NCBI GenBank assembly: GCA_015059955.1
Contig: SUZK01000002.1
Span: forward strand, 186,001-250,000
Reading direction: 5' to 3'
Origin: Rikenellaceae bacterium
Lineage (GTDB): Bacteria; Bacteroidota; Bacteroidia; Bacteroidales; Rikenellaceae
Length of the DNA stretch: 64,000 bases
Positions 24,848-33,705 of this stretch are shown piece by piece (positions within the stretch are counted from its first letter, which is position 1; each line of letters begins with the position of its first letter). The notes beneath the pieces are model-generated. The model was not told the DNA's origin and searched no databases. It saw only the letters and a list, made by a program, of their open reading frames with translations. Made by a program: the position numbers and the translations under genes.

Positions 24848-25459
24848 ATGAAACAGAGCGCACCATATACGATATATTTCGGGGATGCGAGGGTCGATAT
24901 CACCTCGTCGCAGCCCGATAATTGCTCGTCGCTACTTGTGGTCGATGATACTCTCTCTGTTTTGCGAGCGAAAGTAATAAAAAAAGTTGAGACTGACAAA
25001 TTTGTAACCATATTATCTCCGAACCCCCGCCAGACATTCAGCCTCTTGGCTGCCCAGTTTGTCGAGGTGCGCGCCGCAGGTGGTGTGGTGATAAATGAGG
25101 GAGGCGAGCTTCTAATGATATACCTTCGTAAGCGCTGGGATCTGCCTAAGGGCCATATCGAGGATGGCGAGAGTAGTGCCGAGGCTGCCTGCCGCGAGGT
25201 GCTCGAGGAGACGGGTATTGAGGCTGTGGTGGTAGACGATAAGCCATTGATAACTACGCTTCATGCCTACGATACATATGGCCGCTGGGAGCTTAAATAT
25301 ACCGACTGGTGGCGTATGACGGCCGTCGGCGGAGAGCTACGCCCCCAAACCGAGGAGGGAATTTGTGGCATTGGGTGGTATTCGGGCATAGGACTTGCCG
25401 AGCGACTTAATTCAACCTATCCCACAATTAAAGAGGTCATCGATGCGTTAAAGCAGTAA
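24848..25459 (+). CDS. NUDIX hydrolase
   Basis: This 203-residue protein starts at MKQSAPY (24848), just downstream of a promoter box; longer in-frame starts would reach into the divergent S9 gene and are rejected. The N-terminal part of about 70 residues is unassigned. The Nudix domain (about 75-190) has the full box G-x5-E-x7-REVLEETGI, starting at GHIEDGESSAEAACRE. It hydrolyses a nucleoside diphosphate linked to another moiety; the substrate is not predictable. RKRWDLPKGHIE is like the ADP-ribose/dinucleotide polyphosphate subgroup, a weak hint. It is followed by porX after 16 bp, an arrangement often seen in Bacteroidales. Confidence 0.88.
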   Translation: MKQSAPYTIYFGDARVDITSSQPDNCSSLLVVDDTLSVLRAKVIKKVETDKFVTILSPNPRQTFSLLAAQFVEVRAAGGVVINEGGELLMIYLRKRWDLPKGHIEDGESSAEAACREVLEETGIEAVVVDDKPLITTLHAYDTYGRWELKYTDWWRMTAVGGELRPQTEEGICGIGWYSGIGLAERLNSTYPTIKEVIDALKQ

Positions 25460-25475
25460 ACGAAATTATTGAGCT

Positions 25476-27032
25476 ATGAATAAGATACTTTGGGTTGATG
25501 ATGAGATAGACCTACTCAAGCCCCACGTTATGTTTCTGCAATCGAAGGGCTACGAGGTAGATACGTGTAACAATGGCTACGATGCTGTCGATATGGTCGG
25601 TAGCACTGCCTACGACCTCGTTATCCTCGATGAGATGATGCCTGGTATGACGGGCCTCGAGACACTGCCACTTATCAAGGCGGCATGCCCCTCGTTGCCC
25701 GTGATTATGGTCACCAAGAGCGAGGAGGAGAATATCATGGATAAGGCCATAGGCTCGAAGATTGCCGACTATATTATTAAGCCTGTAAATCCTAATCAGG
25801 TGCTACTTTCGATAAAGAAAAACCTGCACTCGCAACAGCTTGTAACAGAGCAAACTACGGCAGACTACCGCTCGGAGTTCGGGCGTATCAGCTCACAGCA
25901 GCAAGCTGCCTCTACCTTTGCCGAGTGGTGTGCCCTATATCGTAAGATTGTGGGGTGGGAGATTGAGCTATCGTCGTCGTCGGACAATAGCATAAAAGAG
26001 GTGTTGGCATATCAGAAGAACGAGGCAAATACCGAGTTCTCGAAGTTCGTGCGCCGCAACTACTACGACTGGATAAATCGTCGTGTCGATGATGAGCAGA
26101 TACCCGTGATGTCGCATACGCTGATGCGCCGCCGCATACTTCCCGAGGTCGACAAGGGTAAGACAACGCTTATCCTTATTGATAATATGCGCTACGACCA
26201 GTGGCGTACCATCGAGCCGCTGCTACGCGGTCTCTTCGATATCGCTGCCGACGACTTCTACTGCGCCATACTACCCACGGCAACGCAGTATGCGCGTAAC
26301 GCCCTCTTTGCGGGTCTTATGCCATTAGCTATTGATAAGCTGATGCCCGAAAAGTGGCTCAACGATAATGAGGATGGAGGTAAGAATATGTACGAGGAGG
26401 AGTTCCTACGCCGCCTTTTGCAGCAGTCTGGTAAGCAGTATCGACTGTCGTTCGATAAGCTCGTGCGCCCTGAGGCGGGACGTCGCCTCTTAGATAATAT
26501 GCAGCGTGTCTACGATGCCGACTTCTCGGTTATTGTCTACAACTTCCTCGATATCCTGTCGCACGCCCGCACGGAGACCGATATCATCCGTGACCTCACG
26601 GATGATGAGGCTGCCTTCCGCTCGCTGACACGCTCGTGGTTCGAACACTCGGAGCTATACACGATGTTGAAGCTCCTCTCTGAGCGCGGCCACCAGGTTA
26701 TCATCACCTCGGACCACGGCACAATACGTGTCGACAACCCTGTGCGCGTGACGGGCGATAGGGAGACATCGCCAAACCTTAGATATAAGACCGGCCGAAA
26801 CCTCGCGTATAATGCCCGCGATGTATATGAGGTGACGCGCCCCGAGGATATTCAGTTGCCATCGGGAAGACTAACATCGAGCTATATCTTCGCATATAAT
26901 CGCGACTTCTTGGTTTATAACAACGACGCTAACAAATATATACGCTACTATAAAAATACCTTCCAGCATGGCGGTATCTCGATGGAGGAGATGATAGTGC
27001 CGTTTGCCGTACTCAAGCCTAAGGCAAGGTAG
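25476..27032 (+). CDS. porX: PorX-type response regulator with PglZ domain
   Basis: This 518-residue protein has a receiver domain (about 1-120) with the acidic pair WVDDE (8-9), phospho-acceptor Asp52 in VILDEMMPG and conserved Lys81. A helical linker follows, then a PglZ/alkaline-phosphatase-like domain (about 200-515) with LILIDNMRYDQW and TSDHGTIRVDNP as likely metal and substrate ligands. The architecture is that of PorX, which with PorY and SigP controls the type IX secretion system in Porphyromonas and whose PglZ part acts as a phosphodiesterase. Its presence implies T9SS genes elsewhere. It is cotranscribed with the NUDIX gene and tsaE. Confidence 0.93.
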   Translation: MNKILWVDDEIDLLKPHVMFLQSKGYEVDTCNNGYDAVDMVGSTAYDLVILDEMMPGMTGLETLPLIKAACPSLPVIMVTKSEEENIMDKAIGSKIADYIIKPVNPNQVLLSIKKNLHSQQLVTEQTTADYRSEFGRISSQQQAASTFAEWCALYRKIVGWEIELSSSSDNSIKEVLAYQKNEANTEFSKFVRRNYYDWINRRVDDEQIPVMSHTLMRRRILPEVDKGKTTLILIDNMRYDQWRTIEPLLRGLFDIAADDFYCAILPTATQYARNALFAGLMPLAIDKLMPEKWLNDNEDGGKNMYEEEFLRRLLQQSGKQYRLSFDKLVRPEAGRRLLDNMQRVYDADFSVIVYNFLDILSHARTETDIIRDLTDDEAAFRSLTRSWFEHSELYTMLKLLSERGHQVIITSDHGTIRVDNPVRVTGDRETSPNLRYKTGRNLAYNARDVYEVTRPEDIQLPSGRLTSSYIFAYNRDFLVYNNDANKYIRYYKNTFQHGGISMEEMIVPFAVLKPKAR

Positions 27033-27062
27033 ATAATAACGACGATTACACAACATATATTT

Positions 27063-27476
27063 ATGGAAAAGATTATAGAGATAGAGTCTCTCGCTGAGCT
27101 CGACGACGTGGCACAAGCCGTGCTCGACGCCCTTGATGGTCGCACCGTGGTGGCCTTCGATGCCCCCATGGGTGCAGGCAAGACAACGCTTATCAGCCGC
27201 ATAGCAGCGCTGCTTGGCGCCGACGATGCGGTGACAAGCCCAACGTTTGCCATCGTCAACCAGTATGAGGGCTCGCGCACCATCTACCACTTCGATATGT
27301 ACCGTATAGAGCGTATCGAGGAGGCTCTCGACTTTGGCTCAGAGGAGTACCTCTCGTCGGGCGAGCTATGCCTCGTTGAGTGGCCCGAGAAGATCGAGGC
27401 GCTGCTCCCTGATGACACGATGGTCGTAAAGATTGAAATATTGTCGGATACGGCGCGCCGTTTTGTTATTCGTTAA
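27063..27476 (+). CDS. tsaE: tRNA threonylcarbamoyladenosine biosynthesis ATPase TsaE
   Basis: This 137-residue protein has Walker A APMGAGKTT (34-42), followed by the family motifs TSPTFAIVNQYEG, HFDMYRI and LVEWPEKIE. TsaE is the ATPase of the TsaB-TsaD-TsaE complex that makes t6A at position 37 of tRNAs reading ANN codons. It begins 30 bp after porX and is likely in the same transcript. The end of the gene contains the -33 part of the next promoter. Confidence 0.95.
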   Translation: MEKIIEIESLAELDDVAQAVLDALDGRTVVAFDAPMGAGKTTLISRIAALLGADDAVTSPTFAIVNQYEGSRTIYHFDMYRIERIEEALDFGSEEYLSSGELCLVEWPEKIEALLPDDTMVVKIEILSDTARRFVIR

Positions 27477-27492
27477 AAAAAGTATATCTTTG
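27463..27492 (+). promoter_or_regulatory. Promoter before the SRPBCC gene
   Basis: TTG (27463-27465) inside the end of tsaE, a 19-bp spacer and TATCTTTG (27485-27492), giving a leader of about 15-20 nt. Confidence 0.7.
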
Positions 27493-27512
27493 CGTCTCAA
27501 AAATTTGAGGAT

Positions 27513-27923
27513 ATGGAGAAATACGAATCGAAACAACAGCAGATACACCACCCCGCAGCGCTGATATTCCCTATCATCTCGCGTATGGACTTCCTTAGCC
27601 CAGCGATGAAGGATAAGGTCGAGGAGTGGGAGGCTACGCCCGATAGCTGCTCGTTCAAGGTGAAGGGCATGAAGGTATGCTTGCGTATTGCCGAGAAGGT
27701 TGAGAATAAGCATGTTAAGATTGTTGCAGACGAGGGCGGCATCCCCATCGACTTCACATTCTGGATTCAGCTACACGAGGTTGACGCGCACGATACACGT
27801 GTGAGGATGGTGCTCCACGCCGAGCTTAACATGATGATGAAGATGATGATTGGCGGCAAGATACAGTCGGGTCTTGATCAGGCTGTTGAGGGCTTGGCTA
27901 CGGCACTTAACAACTTTAGATAG
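27513..27923 (+). CDS. SRPBCC-like conserved protein
   Basis: This 136-residue soluble protein has a START/SRPBCC-like pattern: a beta-rich core with CSFKVKGMKVCLRI and FTFWIQLHEVDAHDTRVRMVLHAELN, then a long C-terminal helix of the MMKMMIGGKIQSGLDQAVEGLA type. Members bind hydrophobic ligands; none is known here. It has its own promoter but follows tsaE closely, an order often kept in Bacteroidales. The upstream NUDIX-porX-tsaE context gives no clear functional link. Confidence 0.7.
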   Translation: MEKYESKQQQIHHPAALIFPIISRMDFLSPAMKDKVEEWEATPDSCSFKVKGMKVCLRIAEKVENKHVKIVADEGGIPIDFTFWIQLHEVDAHDTRVRMVLHAELNMMMKMMIGGKIQSGLDQAVEGLATALNNFR

Positions 27924-27999
27924 TTGGCTCGTGGTGCGATAATATTTGCAAAAACAGAGTGTTGCAAAGAGGAGTTAATATATTTTTTTAAGATTTTTG

Positions 28000-28030
28000 T
28001 TGCAAATTAACTCAATTAGCCGTATATTTG
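28000..28030 (+). promoter_or_regulatory. HU gene promoter
   Basis: TTG (28000-28002), a 20-bp spacer and TATATTTG (28023-28030). The leader is about 120 nt, long for this genome; no riboswitch is recognised in it. Confidence 0.7.
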
Positions 28031-28156
28031 CCCACTCTTTGCGAGGAACATACACAAATTTGCGGTCAAATCGTGTCGATGCGACCGGATGTTTTGTGGC
28101 GTTTGATTATGTAAAACACTTGTTATTAATAAACTTAAATAAAAACTTTTAAGATC

Positions 28157-28429
28157 ATGACAAAGGCAGATATCGTAAATCAGATTGCGAAGTCAACTGG
28201 CGTTGAGAAGGTTCAGGTTCAGGCTATCGTAGAGGCATTTATGGAGAGCGTTAAGGACGCAATGGTTAATGGTGAGAATGTATATCTTCGCGGCTTCGGC
28301 AGCTTCATCATCAAGAAGCGTGCTATGAAGGTTGCTCGTAATATCTCGAAGAACACAACCATCACTATCCCTGAGCACAACATCCCAGCTTTCAAGCCAT
28401 CTAAGAGCTTCGCTGGCGAGATTAAGTAA
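28157..28429 (+). CDS. HU-family DNA-binding protein
   Basis: This 90-residue protein has the usual HU length. MTKADIVNQIAKSTGVEK begins the helical dimer core, GFGSFIIKKRA is the conserved strand before the DNA-binding arm, and IPAFKPSK closes the family signature. It bends DNA and helps compact the nucleoid. Its codon use is enriched for common codons, as in highly expressed genes. It opens a long plus-strand block: small ribosomal protein gene, rng, mfd. Confidence 0.95.
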   Translation: MTKADIVNQIAKSTGVEKVQVQAIVEAFMESVKDAMVNGENVYLRGFGSFIIKKRAMKVARNISKNTTITIPEHNIPAFKPSKSFAGEIK

Positions 28430-28443
28430 GGTGCCAACAAAAT

Positions 28444-28509
28444 ACCGAGGAGCGCTAACCGAGGGGTCGGCAAACAAACGACGATTACTGAGGGGACAGG
28501 AACCGAGGG
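28444..28509 (+). repeat. Four ACCGAGG-type direct repeats in the HU/rng leader
   Basis: ACCGAGG at 28444, ACCGAGGGG at 28458, ACTGAGGGG at 28487 and ACCGAGGG at 28502 are spaced 14, 29 and 15 bp, close to multiples of 14.5. They lie between HU and the small ribosomal protein gene. Confidence 0.55.
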
Positions 28510-28548
28510 CAATAGAGAAACATTTAACCTATAAATAGTATTACAATT

Positions 28549-28638
28549 ATGCCAAACGGAAAGAAGCACAAGCGCCATAAGATGGCGACGCACAAGCGTA
28601 AGAAGCGTCTTCGCAAGAATCGTCATAAGAAGAAGTAA
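28549..28638 (+). CDS. AURKAIP1/COX24-type small basic ribosomal protein (mS38/bS22-like), 29 residues
   Basis: ATG at 28549 to TAA at 28638 encodes a 29-residue protein, over half Lys/Arg/His. It begins MPNGKKHKRHKMATHKRK and ends RLRKNRHKKK. It matches the AURKAIP1/COX24 domain, the bacterial counterpart of mitochondrial small-subunit protein mS38 (bS22 in actinobacteria), as I remember the family. Such proteins sit at the decoding side of the 30S subunit. The position between HU and ribonuclease G fits a translation role. It is easily missed because of its size. The AT-rich stretch before the ATG has no Shine-Dalgarno, as is usual in Bacteroidetes. Confidence 0.85.
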   Translation: MPNGKKHKRHKMATHKRKKRLRKNRHKKK

Positions 28639-28662
28639 GCGTCTTCTTATTGTACAATAGAT

Positions 28663-28700
28663 GAGGCTAAGGGTGTAGTGCTCTTAGCTTCCTCTATTTT
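28663..28700 (+). terminator. Terminator or attenuator between the small ribosomal gene and rng
   Basis: GAGGCTAAG pairs with CTTAGC plus CCTC across a TT bulge and is followed by TATTTT. It would separate expression of the small gene from rng. Promoter-like sequence for rng downstream is not evident. Confidence 0.5.
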
Positions 28701-28764
28701 GAAGAGACTGTGCGCAACACAATATGCCACAGTGGTTTACCAAATAGATTTACATTGCAGAAAC

Positions 28765-30324
28765 ATGAATAGAGAACTTATCATCAATGTAAATCCAACG
28801 GAGGTGTCGATAGCACTTTGCGAAGATAAGGTGCTTGTCGAACTAAACAAAGAGCAGTGTCAGACGGGCTTTGCCGTAGGCGATATATATCTTGGTCGTG
28901 TACGCAAGATTATGCCCGGACTGAACGCAGCATTCGTAAACATAGGTCACGAGAAGGATGCCTTTATCCACTACTTAGACCTTGGTGCCAACTTCGAGTC
29001 GCTACAACGTGTTGTCGACAGCCGCGATGCTAACAAGCGCCCCGTGCGTGTCGAGAGCATGAAGCTCGAACCAGCATTAGCCAAGGAGGGCCGCATAGGC
29101 GACCATATCAAGGTGGGGGATACCATAATGGTGCAGATTGCCAAGGAGGCTATCTCGACCAAGGGTCCACGACTTACGGCTGATATATCGTTAGCGGGAC
29201 GTAATGTGGTTCTTGTACCCTTCTCAAATAAGGTGTATGTATCTACCAAGATACGCTCGAACGCCGCAAAGAAACGACTTCGTAAGGTAGCACAAGAGGT
29301 GCTTCCACAAAACTTCGGTGTCATCGTACGTACGGCAGCTGCCGATGCTGAGGACATCGACATTATGCAAGACATACTCTCTCTTGTCGAGAGATGGAAT
29401 AAGGCCGTAGGAGCCATGCGCAAGAATGAGGCTCCTGCTCGCTTAGTTAGCGAGATGAGCCGTGTGAATACTATTATTCGCGACTCGCTGAACGATACTT
29501 TCTCGCAGATATTGGTCGACGATGAGACCATGCACGCTGAGATAAAGAGCTATATCCGCGCTATCAAACCAGAGATGGAGCGCATGGTGAAGCTCTACAA
29601 GGGCAAGGTGCCCATCTTTGATCAGTACGATGTCGCAAAACAGATTAAGTCGTTATTTGCAAAGTATGTGTCGCTCAAGCGCGGCGCCTATCTTATCATC
29701 GAGCATACGGAGGCTATGCACGTCATCGACGTCAACTCCGGCAACCGAACAAAGGCCGAGGACGACCAGGAGCAGACAGCTTTAGAGGTGAACCTCGCGG
29801 CAGCAGCCGAGATTGCCCGCCAGCTACGACTCCGCGATATGGGCGGTATTGTCATCATCGACTTTATCGACCTACGCAAGGCGCAGAGCCGACAGATACT
29901 TCAGCAGGAGATGCAGAAGCTCATGGCGACGGACAAGGCTAAGCATACCATCTTGCCGCTCACGAAGTTCGGTCTTATGCAGATCACGCGACAGCGCGTG
30001 CGCCCTATCGCCATGGCGGAGACATCGGACGTATGTCCAACGTGCCACGGTACGGGTAAGGTAGAGCCTACGATACTCTTCGAGGAGAAGATTGAGGACC
30101 AGATACAGCTCCTTGCGGAGAGAGGTTGCAGATATGTTAACTTGCGCCTCAGCCCCTATGTTGCAGCATACTTGCGCCGCGGATTGTGGTCGCTACGCCT
30201 GCGTTGGATGTTTAAGTACAAGCTGCGCATCAAGATAACGGCCGACCAGAGTGTCGGAATGATTGACGTCAGCTACCTCGATAAACGAGGTAAGTCGCTT
30301 CTTGATATTGACAATAAGGGTTGA
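28765..30324 (+). CDS. rng: Ribonuclease E/G family protein
   Basis: This 519-residue protein starts at MNRELIINV (28765); an in-frame ATG at 28678 would overlap the upstream terminator and adds no domain. It is an RNase G-like single-strand endoribonuclease. An S1 RNA-binding region (about 35-125, VGDIYLGRVRKIMPG, GHEKDAFIHYLD) is followed by the catalytic core with MHVIDVNSG and IIDFIDLRK, whose Asp residues bind Mg. The zinc link is CPTCHGTGKV. It acts in 16S rRNA 5' maturation and mRNA decay. It is followed by mfd after 16 bp. Confidence 0.95.
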   Translation: MNRELIINVNPTEVSIALCEDKVLVELNKEQCQTGFAVGDIYLGRVRKIMPGLNAAFVNIGHEKDAFIHYLDLGANFESLQRVVDSRDANKRPVRVESMKLEPALAKEGRIGDHIKVGDTIMVQIAKEAISTKGPRLTADISLAGRNVVLVPFSNKVYVSTKIRSNAAKKRLRKVAQEVLPQNFGVIVRTAAADAEDIDIMQDILSLVERWNKAVGAMRKNEAPARLVSEMSRVNTIIRDSLNDTFSQILVDDETMHAEIKSYIRAIKPEMERMVKLYKGKVPIFDQYDVAKQIKSLFAKYVSLKRGAYLIIEHTEAMHVIDVNSGNRTKAEDDQEQTALEVNLAAAAEIARQLRLRDMGGIVIIDFIDLRKAQSRQILQQEMQKLMATDKAKHTILPLTKFGLMQITRQRVRPIAMAETSDVCPTCHGTGKVEPTILFEEKIEDQIQLLAERGCRYVNLRLSPYVAAYLRRGLWSLRLRWMFKYKLRIKITADQSVGMIDVSYLDKRGKSLLDIDNKG

Positions 30325-30340
30325 TTGCCATCGAAGCGAT

Positions 30341-33300
30341 ATGAATAATTTTAAGAGTGTTGTTCGTGGCTCCAAACGCGCGAACGAACTAAAAAAATGT
30401 TTGGGTAAGCAGGGCTCTACCGTCCATCTTGAACAGATGGTCGGCGGAGCCTATTCGCTTTATGCTGCCGATACGGTGGAGCGCTGCGGAGGTATTCACA
30501 TCTTTCTTGCCGAGGATAAAGACCGTGCTGCGTATCTTGTGAACGACTTCTACGAACTGCTTGATGAGGAGCGTGTTGTCTTCTTCTCGTCGGGCTATAA
30601 GCGTTCGGCAGCCTATGGCGCGGAGGATGCTCAGGGTGTGGTGCGCCGCACCGCAGCCCTCAATGCCATCACCGCCTTCAAGCGCGGCTATCTCGTCGTG
30701 TGTACATACCCTGAGGCGTTGGCCGAGGCGGTCACCGAGCGCGAAAACCTTGTGAGTGTTTCGCGCCGCATACGTGTGGGCGATAGGGTGTCGCAAGGGG
30801 AGCTTGTCGAGTGGCTCGAGGAGCATGGTTTCTCGAGGGTGGACTTTGTCTATGAACCTGGCCAGTACTCGGTACGTGGTGGTCTTGTCGACATATTTTC
30901 ATATGTGGAGTCGCGGCCCTATCGTGTAGACCTCTTTGGTGATGAGGTGGAGTCGTTGCGTCGCTTCGATATATCGAGCCAGCTCTCGGCGGAGCGCCCC
31001 GAGGAGGTGGAGATTATACCTAATATCATGCGCGACGATGCGGAGCGTGAGCGTGTCTCGCTCGCCCGCTTTGCCGAGGGTGCTACATGGTGGATGGAGG
31101 ATGGTGACTTTGCGCTGCGTAAGGTTAACGATATACGTCGCAGGGTGCTGGAGCAGACCGCCGAGGATGAGGATGCTGAGGTTGTGGCACGCCGCGTGAC
31201 ATCGCGCCAGACAATACTCAAGGACTTGGAGAGTAGCACTGTGGTGCTGCTTAGAGATAACATACGTGAGCGCCGTGCCGATACCACGATATGCTTCGAC
31301 ACCACGCCACAGCCCGCCTTCAACCGTAACTTCGAGATGCTCGCCGACGACATACGTTGGAATACGGAGCGTGGATATACAACCATCATACTCTCGCACA
31401 ACAAGGCGCAGATAGAGCGTCTGACGAACATCTTCCATCAGGTGGGGCGCCGCCAAGTTGAGTTCCGCGCCGAAGATGTAGTGCTTCACGAGGGTTTTGT
31501 GGATAATAGTCTCAAGCTGTGCGTATATACCGACCATCAGATATTTGACCGCTATCAGCGCTATCGCATACGTGGCGAGATTAAGCGCGACGAGCAGATG
31601 ACCGTTGCGGAGCTTAATGCCCTCAAGGTGGGCGATTATGTTGTGCATATTGACCATGGTGTGGGGCGTTTCGGAGGCCTTGTTAAGCTCAATGAGGGAG
31701 GCCGCACGAAGGAGGCTATCAAGCTGATATATAAGGATAACGATATACTCTTCGTAAATGTTCACGCGCTACATCGCATATCGCGATATAAGAGTGGCGA
31801 TGGTGAGCCCCCGAAGATTTATAAGCTCGGCAATGGCGCATGGCAGAAGCTCAAGGCGACCACGAAGAAGGCCGTAAAGGATATCTCGCGCGAGCTTATC
31901 GCTCTGTATGCTAAGCGTAAGGCATCCAAGGGCTTTGCTTTCTCCGAGGATGGATACTTGCAGCAGGAGCTCGAGGCCTCGTTCAAGTGGGAGGATACGC
32001 CCGATCAGGTTACGGCCATCGCCGCTGTAAAGCGCGATATGGAGTCCGAGCAGCCGATGGATAGATTGGTGTGTGGCGATGTTGGCTTTGGTAAGACCGA
32101 GGTGGCTATACGTGCAGCCTTCAAGGCGGCGTGCGACGGTAAGCAGACGGCGGTGCTGGTGCCAACGACAATCCTTGCGTTGCAACACTATCGCTCGTTC
32201 TCGGAGCGATTGAGAGACCTCCCTGTTACCGTCGAGTATATAAATCGTACAAAGTCGACCAAAGATGCACGACGTATCGCCGACGAGCTGAAGGCGGGGA
32301 AGATAGATATACTTATTGGTACGCATAAGATGCTCTCGAAGAGCATAGAGTTCCATGACTTGGGTCTGCTCATCATCGACGAGGAGCAGAAGTTTGGTGT
32401 GGCAGCCAAGGAGAAGCTAACACAGATGGCTGTGTCGGTAGATACGCTTACGCTCACGGCGACGCCTATTCCGCGTACGTTGCAGTTCTCGCTTATGGGG
32501 TCGCGCGACCTGTCGGTAATATCGACACCACCGCCCAACCGCCAGCCTATTGTCACCGAGTCGCACATATTTAGCGAGGAGGTAATTCGTGATGCCATAG
32601 AGGAGGAGCTTGCGCGTGGTGGTCAGGTATACTTCGTGCACAACCGTGTTGAGGACCTTACGACGATGCAGGGTATGATTACACGCCTATGTCCTAAGGC
32701 GCGTGTGGCAATAGGTCACGGCCGTATGCCTGCCGACCAACTTGAGAAGCTGATTATGGACTTCATATATGGCGAGTTCGACGTCCTACTCTCGACGACG
32801 ATTGTCGAGAATGGCATAGATATCGCCAATGCTAACACCATCATTATCAACGATGCACACCGCTTCGGACTGAGCGACTTGCATCAGCTACGTGGTCGTG
32901 TTGGTCGCTCCGACCGCAAGGGCTTCTGCTACTTGCTCTCGCCACCCGAAGAGCTTATCGGTGGTGATGCACGCCGTAGGTTGCGTGCTATCGAGGAGTT
33001 CTCGGACTTAGGTTCGGGCTTCAATATCGCGATGCAGGACCTTGACATACGTGGTGCGGGTAACTTGCTCGGTGCCGAGCAGAGTGGCTTTATTGCCGAC
33101 GTGGGCATCGAGACCTACCAGAAGATATTGCAGCAGGCCATATCGGAGCTTCGTGCCGAGGGCCTCGATACTTCGGGCTTGAGCCAGGCGGAGAACGATG
33201 CAATGAAGGATATCTCGTTTGTTGACGATGCAACGATAGATGTCGATGTCGATGCCTCGATACCTGATAGTTACGTGCGCTCGCAGAGCGAGAAGCTACG

Positions 33301-33694
33301 CCTCTATCGCGAGATAGATGCGATGCGTACCGACGAGCAGTTTGAGGGCTTTGCGGCACGCTTGTTAGACCGCTTTGGCGCACTCCCACAGCCCGTACGC
33401 GAGTTGATGGATGTTGTGAAGCTACGCCGCGAGGCCGTAAACCTCGGTATGGAGCACGTCAAGGTGAAGAACGGATTGATGATTGTGCGCTTCGTGGGCG
33501 ACAACAACTCACCATTCTTCAAGACCGACACGTTCCTCAATATGTTGCGCCGTGTGGTTGCCGAGCCAGAGCGTTTTGTTGTCAAGCAATACAATAATCG
33601 CCTCTCGATGACCGTTAGAAAGATAAATACCATTGCCGAGGGTGTTGCCATGTTGCGCCATTTGGCGAGTGTTGCGGCAGCCGAGCAGAAGTAA
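30341..33694 (+). CDS. mfd: Transcription-repair coupling factor
   Basis: This 1117-residue protein starts at MNNFKSV (30341), 16 bp after rng; an earlier in-frame ATG at 30263 lies inside rng. UvrB-like N-terminal domains come first (about 40-330). The RNA-polymerase-binding CarD-like domain (about 420-520) has LKVGDYVVHIDHGVGRFGG. The RecG-like SF2 translocase follows, with Walker A GDVGFGKTE, DEEQ box, TATPIPRT and GRVGRSDRKG. The C-terminal domain regulates UvrA binding. The protein removes stalled RNA polymerase and recruits UvrAB. Length and motifs are complete. Confidence 0.97.
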   Translation: MNNFKSVVRGSKRANELKKCLGKQGSTVHLEQMVGGAYSLYAADTVERCGGIHIFLAEDKDRAAYLVNDFYELLDEERVVFFSSGYKRSAAYGAEDAQGVVRRTAALNAITAFKRGYLVVCTYPEALAEAVTERENLVSVSRRIRVGDRVSQGELVEWLEEHGFSRVDFVYEPGQYSVRGGLVDIFSYVESRPYRVDLFGDEVESLRRFDISSQLSAERPEEVEIIPNIMRDDAERERVSLARFAEGATWWMEDGDFALRKVNDIRRRVLEQTAEDEDAEVVARRVTSRQTILKDLESSTVVLLRDNIRERRADTTICFDTTPQPAFNRNFEMLADDIRWNTERGYTTIILSHNKAQIERLTNIFHQVGRRQVEFRAEDVVLHEGFVDNSLKLCVYTDHQIFDRYQRYRIRGEIKRDEQMTVAELNALKVGDYVVHIDHGVGRFGGLVKLNEGGRTKEAIKLIYKDNDILFVNVHALHRISRYKSGDGEPPKIYKLGNGAWQKLKATTKKAVKDISRELIALYAKRKASKGFAFSEDGYLQQELEASFKWEDTPDQVTAIAAVKRDMESEQPMDRLVCGDVGFGKTEVAIRAAFKAACDGKQTAVLVPTTILALQHYRSFSERLRDLPVTVEYINRTKSTKDARRIADELKAGKIDILIGTHKMLSKSIEFHDLGLLIIDEEQKFGVAAKEKLTQMAVSVDTLTLTATPIPRTLQFSLMGSRDLSVISTPPPNRQPIVTESHIFSEEVIRDAIEEELARGGQVYFVHNRVEDLTTMQGMITRLCPKARVAIGHGRMPADQLEKLIMDFIYGEFDVLLSTTIVENGIDIANANTIIINDAHRFGLSDLHQLRGRVGRSDRKGFCYLLSPPEELIGGDARRRLRAIEEFSDLGSGFNIAMQDLDIRGAGNLLGAEQSGFIADVGIETYQKILQQAISELRAEGLDTSGLSQAENDAMKDISFVDDATIDVDVDASIPDSYVRSQSEKLRLYREIDAMRTDEQFEGFAARLLDRFGALPQPVRELMDVVKLRREAVNLGMEHVKVKNGLMIVRFVGDNNSPFFKTDTFLNMLRRVVAEPERFVVKQYNNRLSMTVRKINTIAEGVAMLRHLASVAAAEQK

Positions 33695-33705
33695 ACAGAT
33701 AGAGA

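Noticed and set aside
30899..32356. Two long antisense frames within mfd
   Set aside because: They mirror mfd codons and carry no domain signature.
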